Assembly: GCA_965220055.1 (NCBI GenBank)
Contig: CBDCPE010000002.1
Location: 1-64,000, forward strand
From: Bin87 sp965220055
Lineage (GTDB): Bacteria; Chloroflexota; Dehalococcoidia; Lucifugimonadales; UBA3495
Direction: 5' to 3'
Length of the DNA: 64,000 nt
The notes beneath the pieces were generated by a model that saw only the letters and a list, made by a program, of their open reading frames with translations, had not been told where the DNA came from and made no database searches. The position numbers were made by a program, and so were the translations under genes. Positions 8,534 through 18,100 of this stretch are shown here, piece after piece (position 1 is the stretch's first letter; every line of letters begins with the position of its first letter).

Positions 8534-8922
8534 ACGCGCAAGGTCCGGTCAGGGTAGGCGACGTGATGACACCCGAACTCTACAGCATTGACGGAGTGGC
8601 GACGGTGGCCGATGCGATGGCGTTGATGAAGAGGCACGATGTTGAGACGTTGGTCGTCAACCGGCGCGATGAAACCGACGAAGTGGGGTTGGTGCTGGCC
8701 TCCGACGTGGCACGCGAGGTAATTGCCCGCAACCGCTCGCCGGAGCGAGTCAACGTGTACGAGATCATGTCAAAGCCGGTGCTGACCCTGCCTCCCGATA
8801 TGCTCACGCGCTACGCGGTGCGTTTGCTGGTACGGTTCCAGGTCTCGCGCTCCATCGTCGTTGACAACGACAGAAACCCCATCGGGTTCGTGACCCTGCG
8901 CGACCTGGTGATCAGCCGCTAG
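8530..8922 (+). CDS. CBS-pair protein
   Basis: A 130-residue protein made of two CBS motifs: VGDVMTPELYSIDGVATVADAMALM-KRHDVETLVV and VNVYEIMSKPVLTLPPDMLTRYAVRLL...SRSIVVDNDRNPIGFVTLRDLV. Tandem CBS motifs form an adenosine-ligand binding module. Its start overlaps the P-II-like stop (ATGA, 8530-8533), so it is the last gene of a four-gene operon. With the P-II-like protein it makes two nucleotide-sensing proteins serving one membrane pair. Confidence 0.85.
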   Translation: MNAQGPVRVGDVMTPELYSIDGVATVADAMALMKRHDVETLVVNRRDETDEVGLVLASDVAREVIARNRSPERVNVYEIMSKPVLTLPPDMLTRYAVRLLVRFQVSRSIVVDNDRNPIGFVTLRDLVISR

Positions 8923-9083
8923 CCACCGCGGCCCCGCCAAACCGTCGCCACGCGTAACACATTCGTCTCCATGGGGTTTGGCGGCGGCGGCGCTGTTCAT
9001 GATAGCGTCGCTGCCGGCAAGATAGGTAGGGACGATTTCCCAACTCGCCCGAGGCGAGCAAACGACGCCGCCACGGCCCCCTT

Positions 9084-9199
9084 GGTAACTGTTCAGACTT
9101 GCGGTGATCTGCGGACTATTCGGCGTGTTGTGGAGGGGCAACCAAGCACGGAATCTCCACCGCAAACCGTTCCCGTCCCCTCAAACGTGAACAGTTACC
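9084..9199. repeat. 12-bp inverted repeat, arms 92 bp apart
   Basis: GGTAACTGTTCA (9084-9095) and TGAACAGTTACC (9188-9199) are perfect inverted copies upstream of the recombinase gene. The arm shares TAACTGTTCA with the end of the IS630-type relic at 25589-25607. They could be a regulator site or decayed mobile-element ends. Confidence 0.45.
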
Positions 9200-9213
9200 C
9201 CCTTGCGCCCCTC

Positions 9214-9259
9214 TTGCGCACGTTCGTTCGCTGCGCGATAATCAGGCTTATCGCGCAGC
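9214..9259 (+). promoter_or_regulatory. Promoter-like element plus perfect hairpin upstream of recombinase
   Basis: TTGCGC (9214-9219) and GATAAT (9237-9242) are 17 bases apart, a good sigma-70 pair about 65 bases before the recombinase start. A perfect 12-bp hairpin GCTGCGCGATAA / TTATCGCGCAGC (9230-9241 with 9248-9259) overlaps the -10 box and is followed by TTTTA, so it also resembles a small terminator. The left half recurs at 4310. Confidence 0.5.
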
Positions 9260-9307
9260 TTTTACCTTCCGAAATCGCCACCGAAATCCCGCCGCCGGAG
9301 ACCCTCC

Positions 9308-10273
9308 ATGACCACCACCCCTGGCGCCCACGTCGTCCCCCGGGAACCGGCGCCCCTGCCGGAGCTAAGGGCCGCCGACCGGGGCGTGGCCTCATCCCTG
9401 GAGGCCGTCCTCGCCGACCACACCCAGCGTGTCTACGGAACCCAGTGGAGGTTGTTCACCGGCTGGTGCGACGAGGTCGGACTCACATCTCTCCCCGCCG
9501 AGCCCCTCACCGTGGCCCGCTACCTGGCCGCCCGGGCCGGCTCCGGCGCCTCCATCGCCACCATCCGGCTGGCCACGTCAGCCATCGCCAAGGCCCACGA
9601 GTGGGCGAAGCTGGAATCGCCCTGTCGGGACCCGGGCGTGCGTGCCTCCTTAAAGGGATGGGGACGGAGACTTTCGAGACCCCAGCGCCAGTCGGGCGCC
9701 CTCACTGCCGACATCCTCGCCGTGATCCGGCTCACCGCCGTCCAGCCCAGACGGCGCGGCCGTGGCATCGAGACTCCCGAGCAGGCGGCGGAACGGGGGA
9801 GGTTTGACGTGGCCTTGGTGGCCGTGCTGTCCGACGCCGGACTGCGGCGTTCCGAGGCTTCGTCTCTGACCTGGGGCGACGTGCAGCGCTGGGAGGACGG
9901 CAGCGGCCGCATCACCGTGGTCCGTTCGAAGACCGACGCCGAGGCCCAGGGCGCGGTGGTGGCCATCACCCCCGCTGCTATGGGCGCCCTCTCCGCCCTC
10001 CGGCCGGCGGGCGTGGCCGGTGAGGTAAAAGTGTTCGGGCTGTCGGAGTCGCAGATCGCCCGGCGGGTGAAGGCCATCGCCAGGGCCGCTGGGCTGGAGA
10101 ATTGGGAGTTCTTCAGCGGGCACAGCGGGCGGGTCGGCATGGCCCGGCGCATGGCCCAGAACGGCGCCCCCACCCACGAGATCGAGCGCCAGGGCCGCTG
10201 GAAGCAGGGCGGGGGCATGGTCGGCCGCTACACTCGCGGCGAGACCGCCGGGTCGGCGTTACGGTACTTATAG
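9308..10273 (+). CDS. Tyrosine recombinase / integrase
   Basis: A 321-residue phage-type integrase. The N-terminal part (residues 30-110) is a SAM-like core-binding domain (TQRVYGTQWRLFTGWCDEVG...TVARYLAARA). The catalytic domain shows R180 in GLRRSEASSLTWGDV, H272 and R275 in HSGRVG, a Trp in GRWKQGG and the nucleophile Y308 in GRYTRGE. All catalytic positions are present, so it is probably active. A GGAG lies just before the ATG, and a promoter-like pair lies at 9214-9242. It is followed by a cargo-like gene and then by a decayed copy of its own last 170 bases, so it appears to belong to a small integrating unit. Confidence 0.9.
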   Translation: MTTTPGAHVVPREPAPLPELRAADRGVASSLEAVLADHTQRVYGTQWRLFTGWCDEVGLTSLPAEPLTVARYLAARAGSGASIATIRLATSAIAKAHEWAKLESPCRDPGVRASLKGWGRRLSRPQRQSGALTADILAVIRLTAVQPRRRGRGIETPEQAAERGRFDVALVAVLSDAGLRRSEASSLTWGDVQRWEDGSGRITVVRSKTDAEAQGAVVAITPAAMGALSALRPAGVAGEVKVFGLSESQIARRVKAIARAAGLENWEFFSGHSGRVGMARRMAQNGAPTHEIERQGRWKQGGGMVGRYTRGETAGSALRYL

Positions 10274-10423
10274 ACGGCCACTGTCTTGACACGTCTGACC
10301 CGCGTCAAGTGTCAGGTCATGGCTTCGATCATGATTAACTCTTCGGTCAATCCGGGTGCGGTGGCCACAGTTATGCTTGGTCTTCAAACAATGGGCTAAA
10401 CTACCGGATACCATGGAGGTGAT

Positions 10424-11380
10424 ATGCCGGAAAGCCACCACAGCGGAGGTTTCCTGTGGCACCAGTTCCTATACGAGGTCAACAAAGCGACAGCGTCACT
10501 CATGTACCTCCTGCAGGGGATGGAGTCCGTTCGCGAAAGCGAGCTTGTCCCATACAACCAGATGACCACCGCCAATCAGCAATTTGCTGCCTGCTTTCCG
10601 AAACTTTCGTACGTCGGCGTGCCGCTATCCATGTCTGGTATCGGCTTCGACCTTAACGATGTGCTTGAGCGTGAAGCGGCAGCAGAGCAGCTCGCATTCA
10701 AGGGATGGGTGGAGCAGATCTACTTTCTGTGGGAGAGCTGGTTTCGTAACCAGATGAAGGACAGTTTCAGAGGCCCTGGGATTATCCGTCCCGAAGGAGA
10801 CGCTATCGGAGACTTTCGGCACATCCGCAATGATTTGATCCACAACAACGGCGTAGCCAGCAAAGAAGAGACGGGCAAGTGTATGGTGCTCAAATGGTTC
10901 AAGCTTGGAGAGTCCATCGTTCTGGGCATACGGCACGTGTTCGATTTTCTGAATCAGTTGGGATTCATGACGAGGTCCCCCGGATTTCTCGACGACGGCG
11001 CCGCCGCGTGGGTGGTTTTCCCTGGGATGGAAGAGGACCTTGTCAGCGGCCCAACTCCGGGCATCGTGTCCCTCAGGACAGTCATGGACAAGGTATTGGA
11101 TAACGGTTCCAGCTGGCACGTGGTGAGCGTTGTATTCGAGAACGGAGTTTTCGTCACCGTACCGGTCCTTTACGGCGATGATGGCAGCACTCCCGAGCAC
11201 AGGATCGATCTTTTCAAAACCACCTGTATTGACAGCGATGGCGACTTACTCTTGCCGAAAGGATATGTCAAAACACGGGAAAGCCTGTATAAGGAGGCCG
11301 TAGACGTACTTTTCGGCAAGGGTTCAAAAATTGACGGACTGGGGGTACCGGGACCTCCATTCAGATTCAGGAAAGAATGA
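10424..11380 (+). CDS. HEPN-like protein, probable recombinase cargo
   Basis: A 318-residue soluble protein. The N-terminal 170 residues are helical. FRHIRNDLIHNN carries R135-x4-H140, the catalytic R-x4-6-H motif of HEPN ribonucleases, with the polar residue N136 right after the Arg as usual. The C-terminal half (FVTVPVLYGDD, IDLFKTTCIDSDGDLLLPKGYVKTRESLY) is beta-rich and unfamiliar. A strong GGAGGTGAT touches the ATG. Known HEPN proteins act in toxin-antitoxin and abortive-infection systems; that role here is inference. No antitoxin-like partner lies beside it. It is bracketed by an intact recombinase and a copy of that gene's 3' end. Confidence 0.6.
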   Translation: MPESHHSGGFLWHQFLYEVNKATASLMYLLQGMESVRESELVPYNQMTTANQQFAACFPKLSYVGVPLSMSGIGFDLNDVLEREAAAEQLAFKGWVEQIYFLWESWFRNQMKDSFRGPGIIRPEGDAIGDFRHIRNDLIHNNGVASKEETGKCMVLKWFKLGESIVLGIRHVFDFLNQLGFMTRSPGFLDDGAAAWVVFPGMEEDLVSGPTPGIVSLRTVMDKVLDNGSSWHVVSVVFENGVFVTVPVLYGDDGSTPEHRIDLFKTTCIDSDGDLLLPKGYVKTRESLYKEAVDVLFGKGSKIDGLGVPGPPFRFRKE

Positions 11381-11401
11381 TTGCTACCAGTATGAGCCGG
11401 C

Positions 11402-11570
11402 AGAACTTCAGCGGCCACGGCGGGCGGGTGGGCATTGCCCGGCGCATGGCCCAGAACGGCACCACCACCCACGAGATCGAAGGCTAGGGCCGGTGGAAGC
11501 AGAGCGGCGGCATGGTCCGGCCGCTACACCCGCGGCGAGACCGCAGCATCGGCGCTGCGGTATCTGTAAC
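11402..11570 (+). pseudogene. Decayed 3' end of a second tyrosine recombinase
   Basis: About 170 bases match the last part of the recombinase at 10108-10272 at roughly 85 per cent. They keep the HxxR region (GHGGRVGIARRMAQNG) but have an in-frame TAG after HEIEG and a one-base insertion near 11517 that breaks the tyrosine motif. It lies in the same orientation just after the HEPN-like gene. Confidence 0.85.
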
Positions 11571-11735
11571 TCAAGTCGCTCAACCCGACCGCTTCGGCCG
11601 CTTTATCACCGCTCTTGGCATCCCATCCACCTGGAATCTATCCCAGACCATCGTACTTCCTTACCTCTCATCCCCAACTCCAGTGCCGCAATCGCGACGT
11701 GAGACGGGTTCTGCCTAAAGAAAGCCACGATTTGA

Positions 11736-14700
11736 TCACCCAATCATGTACTCCAGCCTGTCCATCAACTCCCGAAGGTTCGTTATGGAAACAGCCTGGT
11801 CTCGCTGTACGAACAGGAACTGCACGTCCTTGACCGTCTTGCCGGTGGCCCGTTGGACAGCGGCCGCGTAGGCAGCCCCTTGCCATTGGTAGTAAACCAT
11901 TTTCGCGCGAATGTGCTCTTCGTCGCGCACGTCGTCTGATTTGTAATCGACGATGACCAATTGGTCATCATTACCCAGGTACAGCAGGTCGATGATCCCT
12001 TCTACGACGATCGGCCCTCGCGGGGTATCAATAGGAGCAGCCACGGGGATCTCTGGCCATAGCTTGGGAGCACGGAAGGCAGCGATCACCGCCGAATGTC
12101 TGACGGCGCGCTTCGCTTCCCGGGTGATCGCAGTACTCTGGCCGGGCACCCCCTCGTTGCCGGCTTCCCGGGGGGCGAGGCTGTCGATGACTGCGTCCAA
12201 CTGGTCCAGAAGAGCGTCAGGCGGCTGGTCGTCGCTCAAGGACAACTGGGGCAAAATCGCCACAACCGCTTTCTGCAGCACGGCATGTAGAGCGCTGCCG
12301 AAAGCGGTGCCGCCGCGTCCGAAGCGCCAGGGTTGTTCGCTGTCCGGATCCGCCTCCTTGTCCTCGACCACGGCAGGGTCAGAATGTGGCGCGTCTCCCC
12401 GGTCAGTACTGGCGTGGCGAGCGATCCAAGTTGCGGTTACCGCCTGGGGAGCTGAACGGGGGAAATTGGAGTCTTCACGTTGCTGCCGCCAGCTCGCAGC
12501 GTCGTACGCCAAGGGCGCTACTCCGTGGGTCGTTTCGGTCATCGTCGAATCCAATGCCGGTTCCGCATCCATCCCGACATTTTCCTGCAGGTGCGAGTCC
12601 ACGTCGTTCAGGATGGCGCGCAGGACCTCGGTACGGGCGTTGCCTTCCCGGTCGGGCTGATGGTACAGGCTCACTAGCAAGTGATCCCGGGCACGGGTTG
12701 CCGCGACATAGGCCAGCCGGACCAGCTCTGCCTCCGCGTGCTCGCGGTCCCGCTCCACCAACGCGGCGTATCCCGGCGTTTCCACGCTGCCTATCTTGAC
12801 TTCCGCGACACCGTCTGACTCGTCGAACTGCGTGTTTCTGCGGCGCGCACCGGCGGCTTGGTTCAATCCCAGCAGGATGACGATGGGAAACTCTAGGCCT
12901 TTGGAGGCGTGCATGGTCATGATGCGAACTGCGTCGTCGTCGGTCTCGGGTACGGGAACCTCGATGATACGGCTCCACTCTTCCTGCTGGGTTTCGGCCC
13001 AGAGGACAAACTGGCGGAGGTTCCACGAGGTATCGCCACCGCTGATGCCGGGACCGGACTCCAAGGTCCGGGCCTGTTCGATGAGAAACTGGCGGCGGCG
13101 CCACATCTCCCGCGGGCGGTATTCCGCCAGGTCCAGTTCTTCCAGCCGCCGTTCCCTGACGAAATCGCTGATCAGTCGAGACGTGGAGACAGCGTGCCGC
13201 CTATCGTGGTACTCGCGTAGCTTCGCCATGCCCTCCCGCACCGCTGTCGGTCCCTCTGGCGTGGTTCCCGCCAAGTAGCTCCAGGATCTTTCCGCCTCGC
13301 GCCAGTTAAGCAGATCCACGTCAGAGCAAGCGAAAGCCGGAGAGCGCAGCGCCGCCACCACCGACACCTCATCGGTGGGATCGTCGATGGCCCGCAGGCA
13401 GTTGAGCAGGTCCTGGACTTCCTGGGTGTTGAAGAGCAGCGAACCTCCCTCGATACGGTATGGTATGCCAGCGTCCTCAAGGGCACGCTCCAGGATCCCC
13501 AAGCCAGTGCGGGAGCGGATCAAGATGCATATGTCCCCCAACCGGGCTGGGCGCACGGCACGGGCATCCCTGTCGTACACGCTCAGCCGTTCGTTTCCTT
13601 CGGAGATGTATGCCCGCAGCATATTGACCACATACCGGGCCTGCTGGCGGCGCATGTCATCGGCAGTATCCCTTGTGGCCTCGCCAAATACCCGCACAGC
13701 AGCATTGACATCGTCCTGTTGGATGTCATCGTGCCACGCCAGATCCACGTACTCCGGCTGCATATCGTCGCCGTCTCCCATCAGGGAGCGGAACACGGCG
13801 TTGACCCACTTCAGCACCGGTTTCTGCGACCGGCGGTTCTGGGAGAGTGTCAGGGTTTCCAGTTGGCCACCCTGTTTAACCTGCTGGATCACCCTCAGGT
13901 CCGCGCCGCGAAAACGGTAGATGGATTGCTTGGCGTCCCCCACGATGAACAGCCGGCCGGGTTTGAGAGGCAGCGTATGCCAAGGCTGTTGTCCCACCGG
14001 CGCGTCGTCGAGTGATGTCAGATAGAAGCCGATCTCCGCCTGTAGGGGATCGGTATCTTGGAACTCGTCGATCAGGATGTGAGTGTAGCGGGACTGGAAG
14101 TGGCGGCGGGCGGTGGGGTGGCCACGCAGCAGGTCTCGCGCCCACACCATCAGATCGTCGAAGGTGGCCACGCCATCCGACTTGCGCTCCGCCGGATATT
14201 CGTCGGCAAAAACGCGCCGCAACTCCCGCAGCAACGGCTGCGTCGCAGCCGTCCGTACGGCGGACTGCAGATTTCCCCCGATATCACGGAACTCGGCGCG
14301 CACTTGGGCCGGCGTCAGGTCGCCCCACTTGCTCCGGCTACCGGCCCCACCCATCGGAAGCACCGGCGACCCGGCGTCCAGGGCGGCAACCGCCGCCAAA
14401 GGGCCTTCTGCAACTTCCAAGACCGACTCGATGGTTGCCATCGCGCCGATCATTTGCCCGTAGAGGGGATGTGCCGCGTCGGGGCACAGAGAGCAAAGAG
14501 AGTGGATCCGGTCCAATGCTGCTTTAGACGCCATGTGGAGGTCCACCTGGCGCAGGGCGTCGTCATGGCGCAGACGGTCGTATTCTGCGCTAAACTCCCG
14601 GGCCAGCGTCTCCCAGTAGCCAATCCCAATACCTGCCCGTATGATGTATTGCATAGTCCCGACTAGCTCGGTGTCCACGTCGTTGTCGTCTCCCAGTGCC

Positions 14701-15173
14701 CTCTCAAGCCAAGCTTCCCACTTTTCCGTAGAGCCTTGGGAGGCGGCCAGCTCGTCCCACTGCGACCAGCCGGGAGGCAACCCAACGTCCATGGGTCGCT
14801 GGCGCAGCAGTTGAGCCGCAAAGCTGTGGATGGTCTGGATGGACGCTTGGTCCAGCTCGCCGATTGCCTGGATGATCCTTTCCCGTTCGGCGTCGGTGAT
14901 CCCGGCATATAGCAGATCGCCGGCGTTTTCGGGGTGCGTGTCGTCCAGCAGCTGTTCTAGGCGGGTGCGAATACGTTCGGAAAGTTCCGTTGCCGCCGTT
15001 TCAGTGAACGTGATGGCGACAATGTTATCCATGCGGACGCCCCACTTAACCAGGGCCACCACCCGGCTGACCAGGGCGTAGGTCTTGCCCGTACCCGCCC
15101 CGGCATCAACGATCAGGTTGACCTCCCGGTCGTGGACTATACGGTGCAGGGTGTCGGCGTCATCAATTGGCAT
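11736..15173 (-). CDS. addA: AddA-like helicase-nuclease subunit
   Basis: From the ATG at 15173 the protein has 1145 residues. Motif order is that of UvrD-type AddA/RecB: Walker A GAGTGKT (25-31), AITFTETAATELSERI, the Walker B line HILIDEFQDTDPLQ (about 366-373), GDAKQSIYRFRGAD, then TMHASKGLEFPIVILLGL and AYVAATRARDHLLVS. The C-terminus has a PD-(D/E)XK nuclease: GIIDLLYLGNDDQLVIVDYKSD (about 1058-1075) with the D...DYK residues. An upstream extension to 15401 lies inside addB and is not needed; the ATG overlaps the addB stop by 11 bases. With AddB it processes double-strand breaks for recombination and degrades foreign linear DNA. Confidence 0.92.
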   Translation of the reverse strand: MPIDDADTLHRIVHDREVNLIVDAGAGTGKTYALVSRVVALVKWGVRMDNIVAITFTETAATELSERIRTRLEQLLDDTHPENAGDLLYAGITDAERERIIQAIGELDQASIQTIHSFAAQLLRQRPMDVGLPPGWSQWDELAASQGSTEKWEAWLERALGDDNDVDTELVGTMQYIIRAGIGIGYWETLAREFSAEYDRLRHDDALRQVDLHMASKAALDRIHSLCSLCPDAAHPLYGQMIGAMATIESVLEVAEGPLAAVAALDAGSPVLPMGGAGSRSKWGDLTPAQVRAEFRDIGGNLQSAVRTAATQPLLRELRRVFADEYPAERKSDGVATFDDLMVWARDLLRGHPTARRHFQSRYTHILIDEFQDTDPLQAEIGFYLTSLDDAPVGQQPWHTLPLKPGRLFIVGDAKQSIYRFRGADLRVIQQVKQGGQLETLTLSQNRRSQKPVLKWVNAVFRSLMGDGDDMQPEYVDLAWHDDIQQDDVNAAVRVFGEATRDTADDMRRQQARYVVNMLRAYISEGNERLSVYDRDARAVRPARLGDICILIRSRTGLGILERALEDAGIPYRIEGGSLLFNTQEVQDLLNCLRAIDDPTDEVSVVAALRSPAFACSDVDLLNWREAERSWSYLAGTTPEGPTAVREGMAKLREYHDRRHAVSTSRLISDFVRERRLEELDLAEYRPREMWRRRQFLIEQARTLESGPGISGGDTSWNLRQFVLWAETQQEEWSRIIEVPVPETDDDAVRIMTMHASKGLEFPIVILLGLNQAAGARRRNTQFDESDGVAEVKIGSVETPGYAALVERDREHAEAELVRLAYVAATRARDHLLVSLYHQPDREGNARTEVLRAILNDVDSHLQENVGMDAEPALDSTMTETTHGVAPLAYDAASWRQQREDSNFPRSAPQAVTATWIARHASTDRGDAPHSDPAVVEDKEADPDSEQPWRFGRGGTAFGSALHAVLQKAVVAILPQLSLSDDQPPDALLDQLDAVIDSLAPREAGNEGVPGQSTAITREAKRAVRHSAVIAAFRAPKLWPEIPVAAPIDTPRGPIVVEGIIDLLYLGNDDQLVIVDYKSDDVRDEEHIRAKMVYYQWQGAAYAAAVQRATGKTVKDVQFLFVQRDQAVSITNLRELMDRLEYMIG

Positions 15174-18100
15174 CGTCGTTACCTGCAATGGCTGCCTGGC
15201 CGCCCAGGGCGTTGAAACAACGGACCGCTGGATCCAGCCGGCCCTTCCGTTCCCAGATCTGTCGTCGCCGGGTGGGACAGAGCCGGTTGAAGTCGCAGAA
15301 CCGGCACGAGCTGTATTCGTCATCGCCGTCGGGGGTGGCAGGGAACGTGCCTGCCCGGGCCATGCCGAGGATTCTGCGGAGCGAGATGTGGAACTGGTCA
15401 AGGCCTTCGCTCTCGGTGTACGGGCGGTGTTCCTGAGCCGGGTCGTCGCTGAGGGGGAAGCAGTAGGACGCCCGAATATCGGCCTCGGGGTACCTTCGCC
15501 GCGCCGCTGCCACGTACACCGGAAGCTGTAGGGCGCGGCCGTTGGCCACGGTGTAGGCGGTCTGCGTCGTTGGACCAGAGGCGTAGGGAACTAACCGTCC
15601 GGTCTTGAAATCCCGCACACGCACCTCGTTTCCCAGCACGTCCAGACGGTCGATCATACCTCGGAACCTAACGGTTCCCAACCCTTCCACGTCCATGTCC
15701 ACGGCGTCGAAGGTCATCTCGGCGCGAGATTCGTCGGGCGCGCCGCCTAGCCATTTCCCGTCGGCCGCGAAGAAAACGCTCAGTGCCGCGCGGATGGACT
15801 CCTTCTCCATTTCCCACAGCAACCGGTAGCCGGTGAGGCCGGCCGCTTCCGTCGCAGCGAACTCCTCTTCCGCCAGCTGCAGCAATTCGTCCTCGGTGAT
15901 TTTTCCTTCATTCACGAACCGTTCCAAGATACGGTGGACCAGCGTGCCCCGGTCCAGCGAGGACATTTCTTCATCGTCTCGGGCTGGCTGCCTGTACAAA
16001 CCGAGAACACGGCCGAGGAAAAAGCGGTAGGGGCAGGTCGCCCATGTCTCCAGCGCGCTCGCGGACACGGGGCGATCCGGCGTGCCTATGGCGACGACCC
16101 GGGGGTGCCAATCTTCAACTAGGCCGTCCCACCGGGTGAGCGTCGGACCCAACCGTGCCTGCCGCGCTGCCAAGGCCTGAACTAACCTGTCCAACTTTCC
16201 GATCGCGGGGTGCGACGCCAACTGGTGTCGGGGGTGAAGGAGCATATGGGCCAGGTTATAGTCGGACGCGTCCGCGGGGACCGCTTCATTGCCGCCGGCC
16301 AGAGATGATGCCAGTCGGCGCAGGCCTTCCTCTCGGGATTTCACCACGGTCAGCCAGGACTTGGAGTCAGCGTCGGCGGCCAGGTTGTCCGACGCGAGGC
16401 GCGCGCCTCCGGGCGATGCGGCATGGTGGAGCAGATTGGCAGTTTCCAGCAGCCACCGGGAGGGATAGGCAGCGCGCCGGTCTGCGCCGGCAGAGGGATA
16501 ACTCAGGACCACTTCATCGGCAGCGGCGAGAACGCCCAGGAACTCGTACCGTTCCAAGGCCCGCTGGATCCGCGCTCGCTCGCCGTCGTCCAGCCATTCG
16601 CTAACCGCGGACACCCGGGGCGGCGGTGGGAATTGTCCCTCCACCATTCCCACCGCAAATACCATGCGGTACTTGGCTCCCACAATGCCTGACGGCGGTC
16701 CAACGTACACGCCGGATCCCACAGGGTTACCCCGGTCGGACACGGGGCTTCTCAGGCCGTTGCCCACCGCGTCGCGCAGCACATCGAGATTGTAGGCGTC
16801 ATTCCATGTGGACAGGCTACCCAACTCATCCACCAGCCTGAGGATCCGATCGTAGTCATCCTCCTCACCTTCGTTGGTTCCCAGATAATCCCGCACCAGC
16901 GCGCGCAGGGTGTCCGCCGCCGAGTCCCAGGTCGTTGATGGGGAGTGAAGGAGGCTCAGCCTGGATTCCAGCCCGGCGAGAAAAGAGACTAGAGCGTCGA
17001 TGTCCAGACGTCGCACATCAGGCTCGTTGACATTCACATCTCCAGCGTCGGCAGCCGCGCTTTCGCCCGAGCGTTCCCATCGGCGTAGCGCCTGCCTGAG
17101 GGCATATGCATCCAGCCGTTCCTTCCACTGTTCCAACGGCCCGTTGGCTCTGGCCTCGCGCGTCAGGTTGGTCCAGTGAGTGGCCGGAACCAAAGCAGTC
17201 TGCTGCCATTGTCGGCCGGAACCTGAAGAGGTGGGGGGGAACCGCACGGGAGTAGATCCTACCAGGTCCAATAGCGCTTCCCGGTCGATGCCGTCGCTCA
17301 AACCCGCCGCCAGGCCCAGGGTTCCGAGCAGCAGGCGGCCGGCGGGGGTGTCCGCCAAGGTACGACGGGGGATACCGGAGAAGGATATGCCGGCAAAGTC
17401 CAACTCTTGGCGCACCAAGCTGGCGTAGGGCGTTTCTAGACGGTGGACCACGGCGACGCGGTGGAATGGCGTCGCATCGGCCATGGCGGCGATGCGTCTG
17501 ACCACCGTCCGCACCTCCTCGCTTGGATCTGGCACGACAACCACGGACACACTGCTGGCGGCGACGGCCTGTTCCAGAGGGTTCACGTCGCCCGTGCTCC
17601 CCAACTCGTTGCCGAGACGATCGAGCAAGTCTTCAGCCGGGCGGTCGGCTTCGGCGTCTCCGGACAGGCCGATAATCACCCAGCACCTGTCACGACTCAA
17701 CAGCGCCTGCATCAGCCGCAGTTCCCCAGCCTCGGGATGGCGCGGTAGGTAGTAAATCACGGACAGCTCGCCGCTGTGAGGTCGTCGCTCGGCCAGGGCC
17801 TCCGCTGCCATACGAGGAATCTCGTACCGGGTGTAGAACCCTTCCTGGTCCAGCAACTCCCGGAAATCGTCGTAGAGGCGGGGCAGGTCAAAGCTGACAG
17901 TGCCAGGTTCTGGACCAGCGCCGTCCGCGTCGGACCGTCGCTCCCTCTCCTGAAAGGCGGTGGCAACCTCGGAGTAGAGACGTTGCCGACCAGCGGGCGA
18001 CAACTGGAGCGCAACAGTGTCTAGCCAGCGATCAACAACACGTCGCACGGCCTGACTCTCGTCCAACGGGGTGAGCGGACGCAGGGACTGGCTGGCATCA

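Noticed and set aside
10285..10320. CTTGAC...GTCAAG inverted repeat after the recombinase as an attachment site or terminator
   Set aside because: Only six base pairs with a long loop and no T-run; too weak to call.
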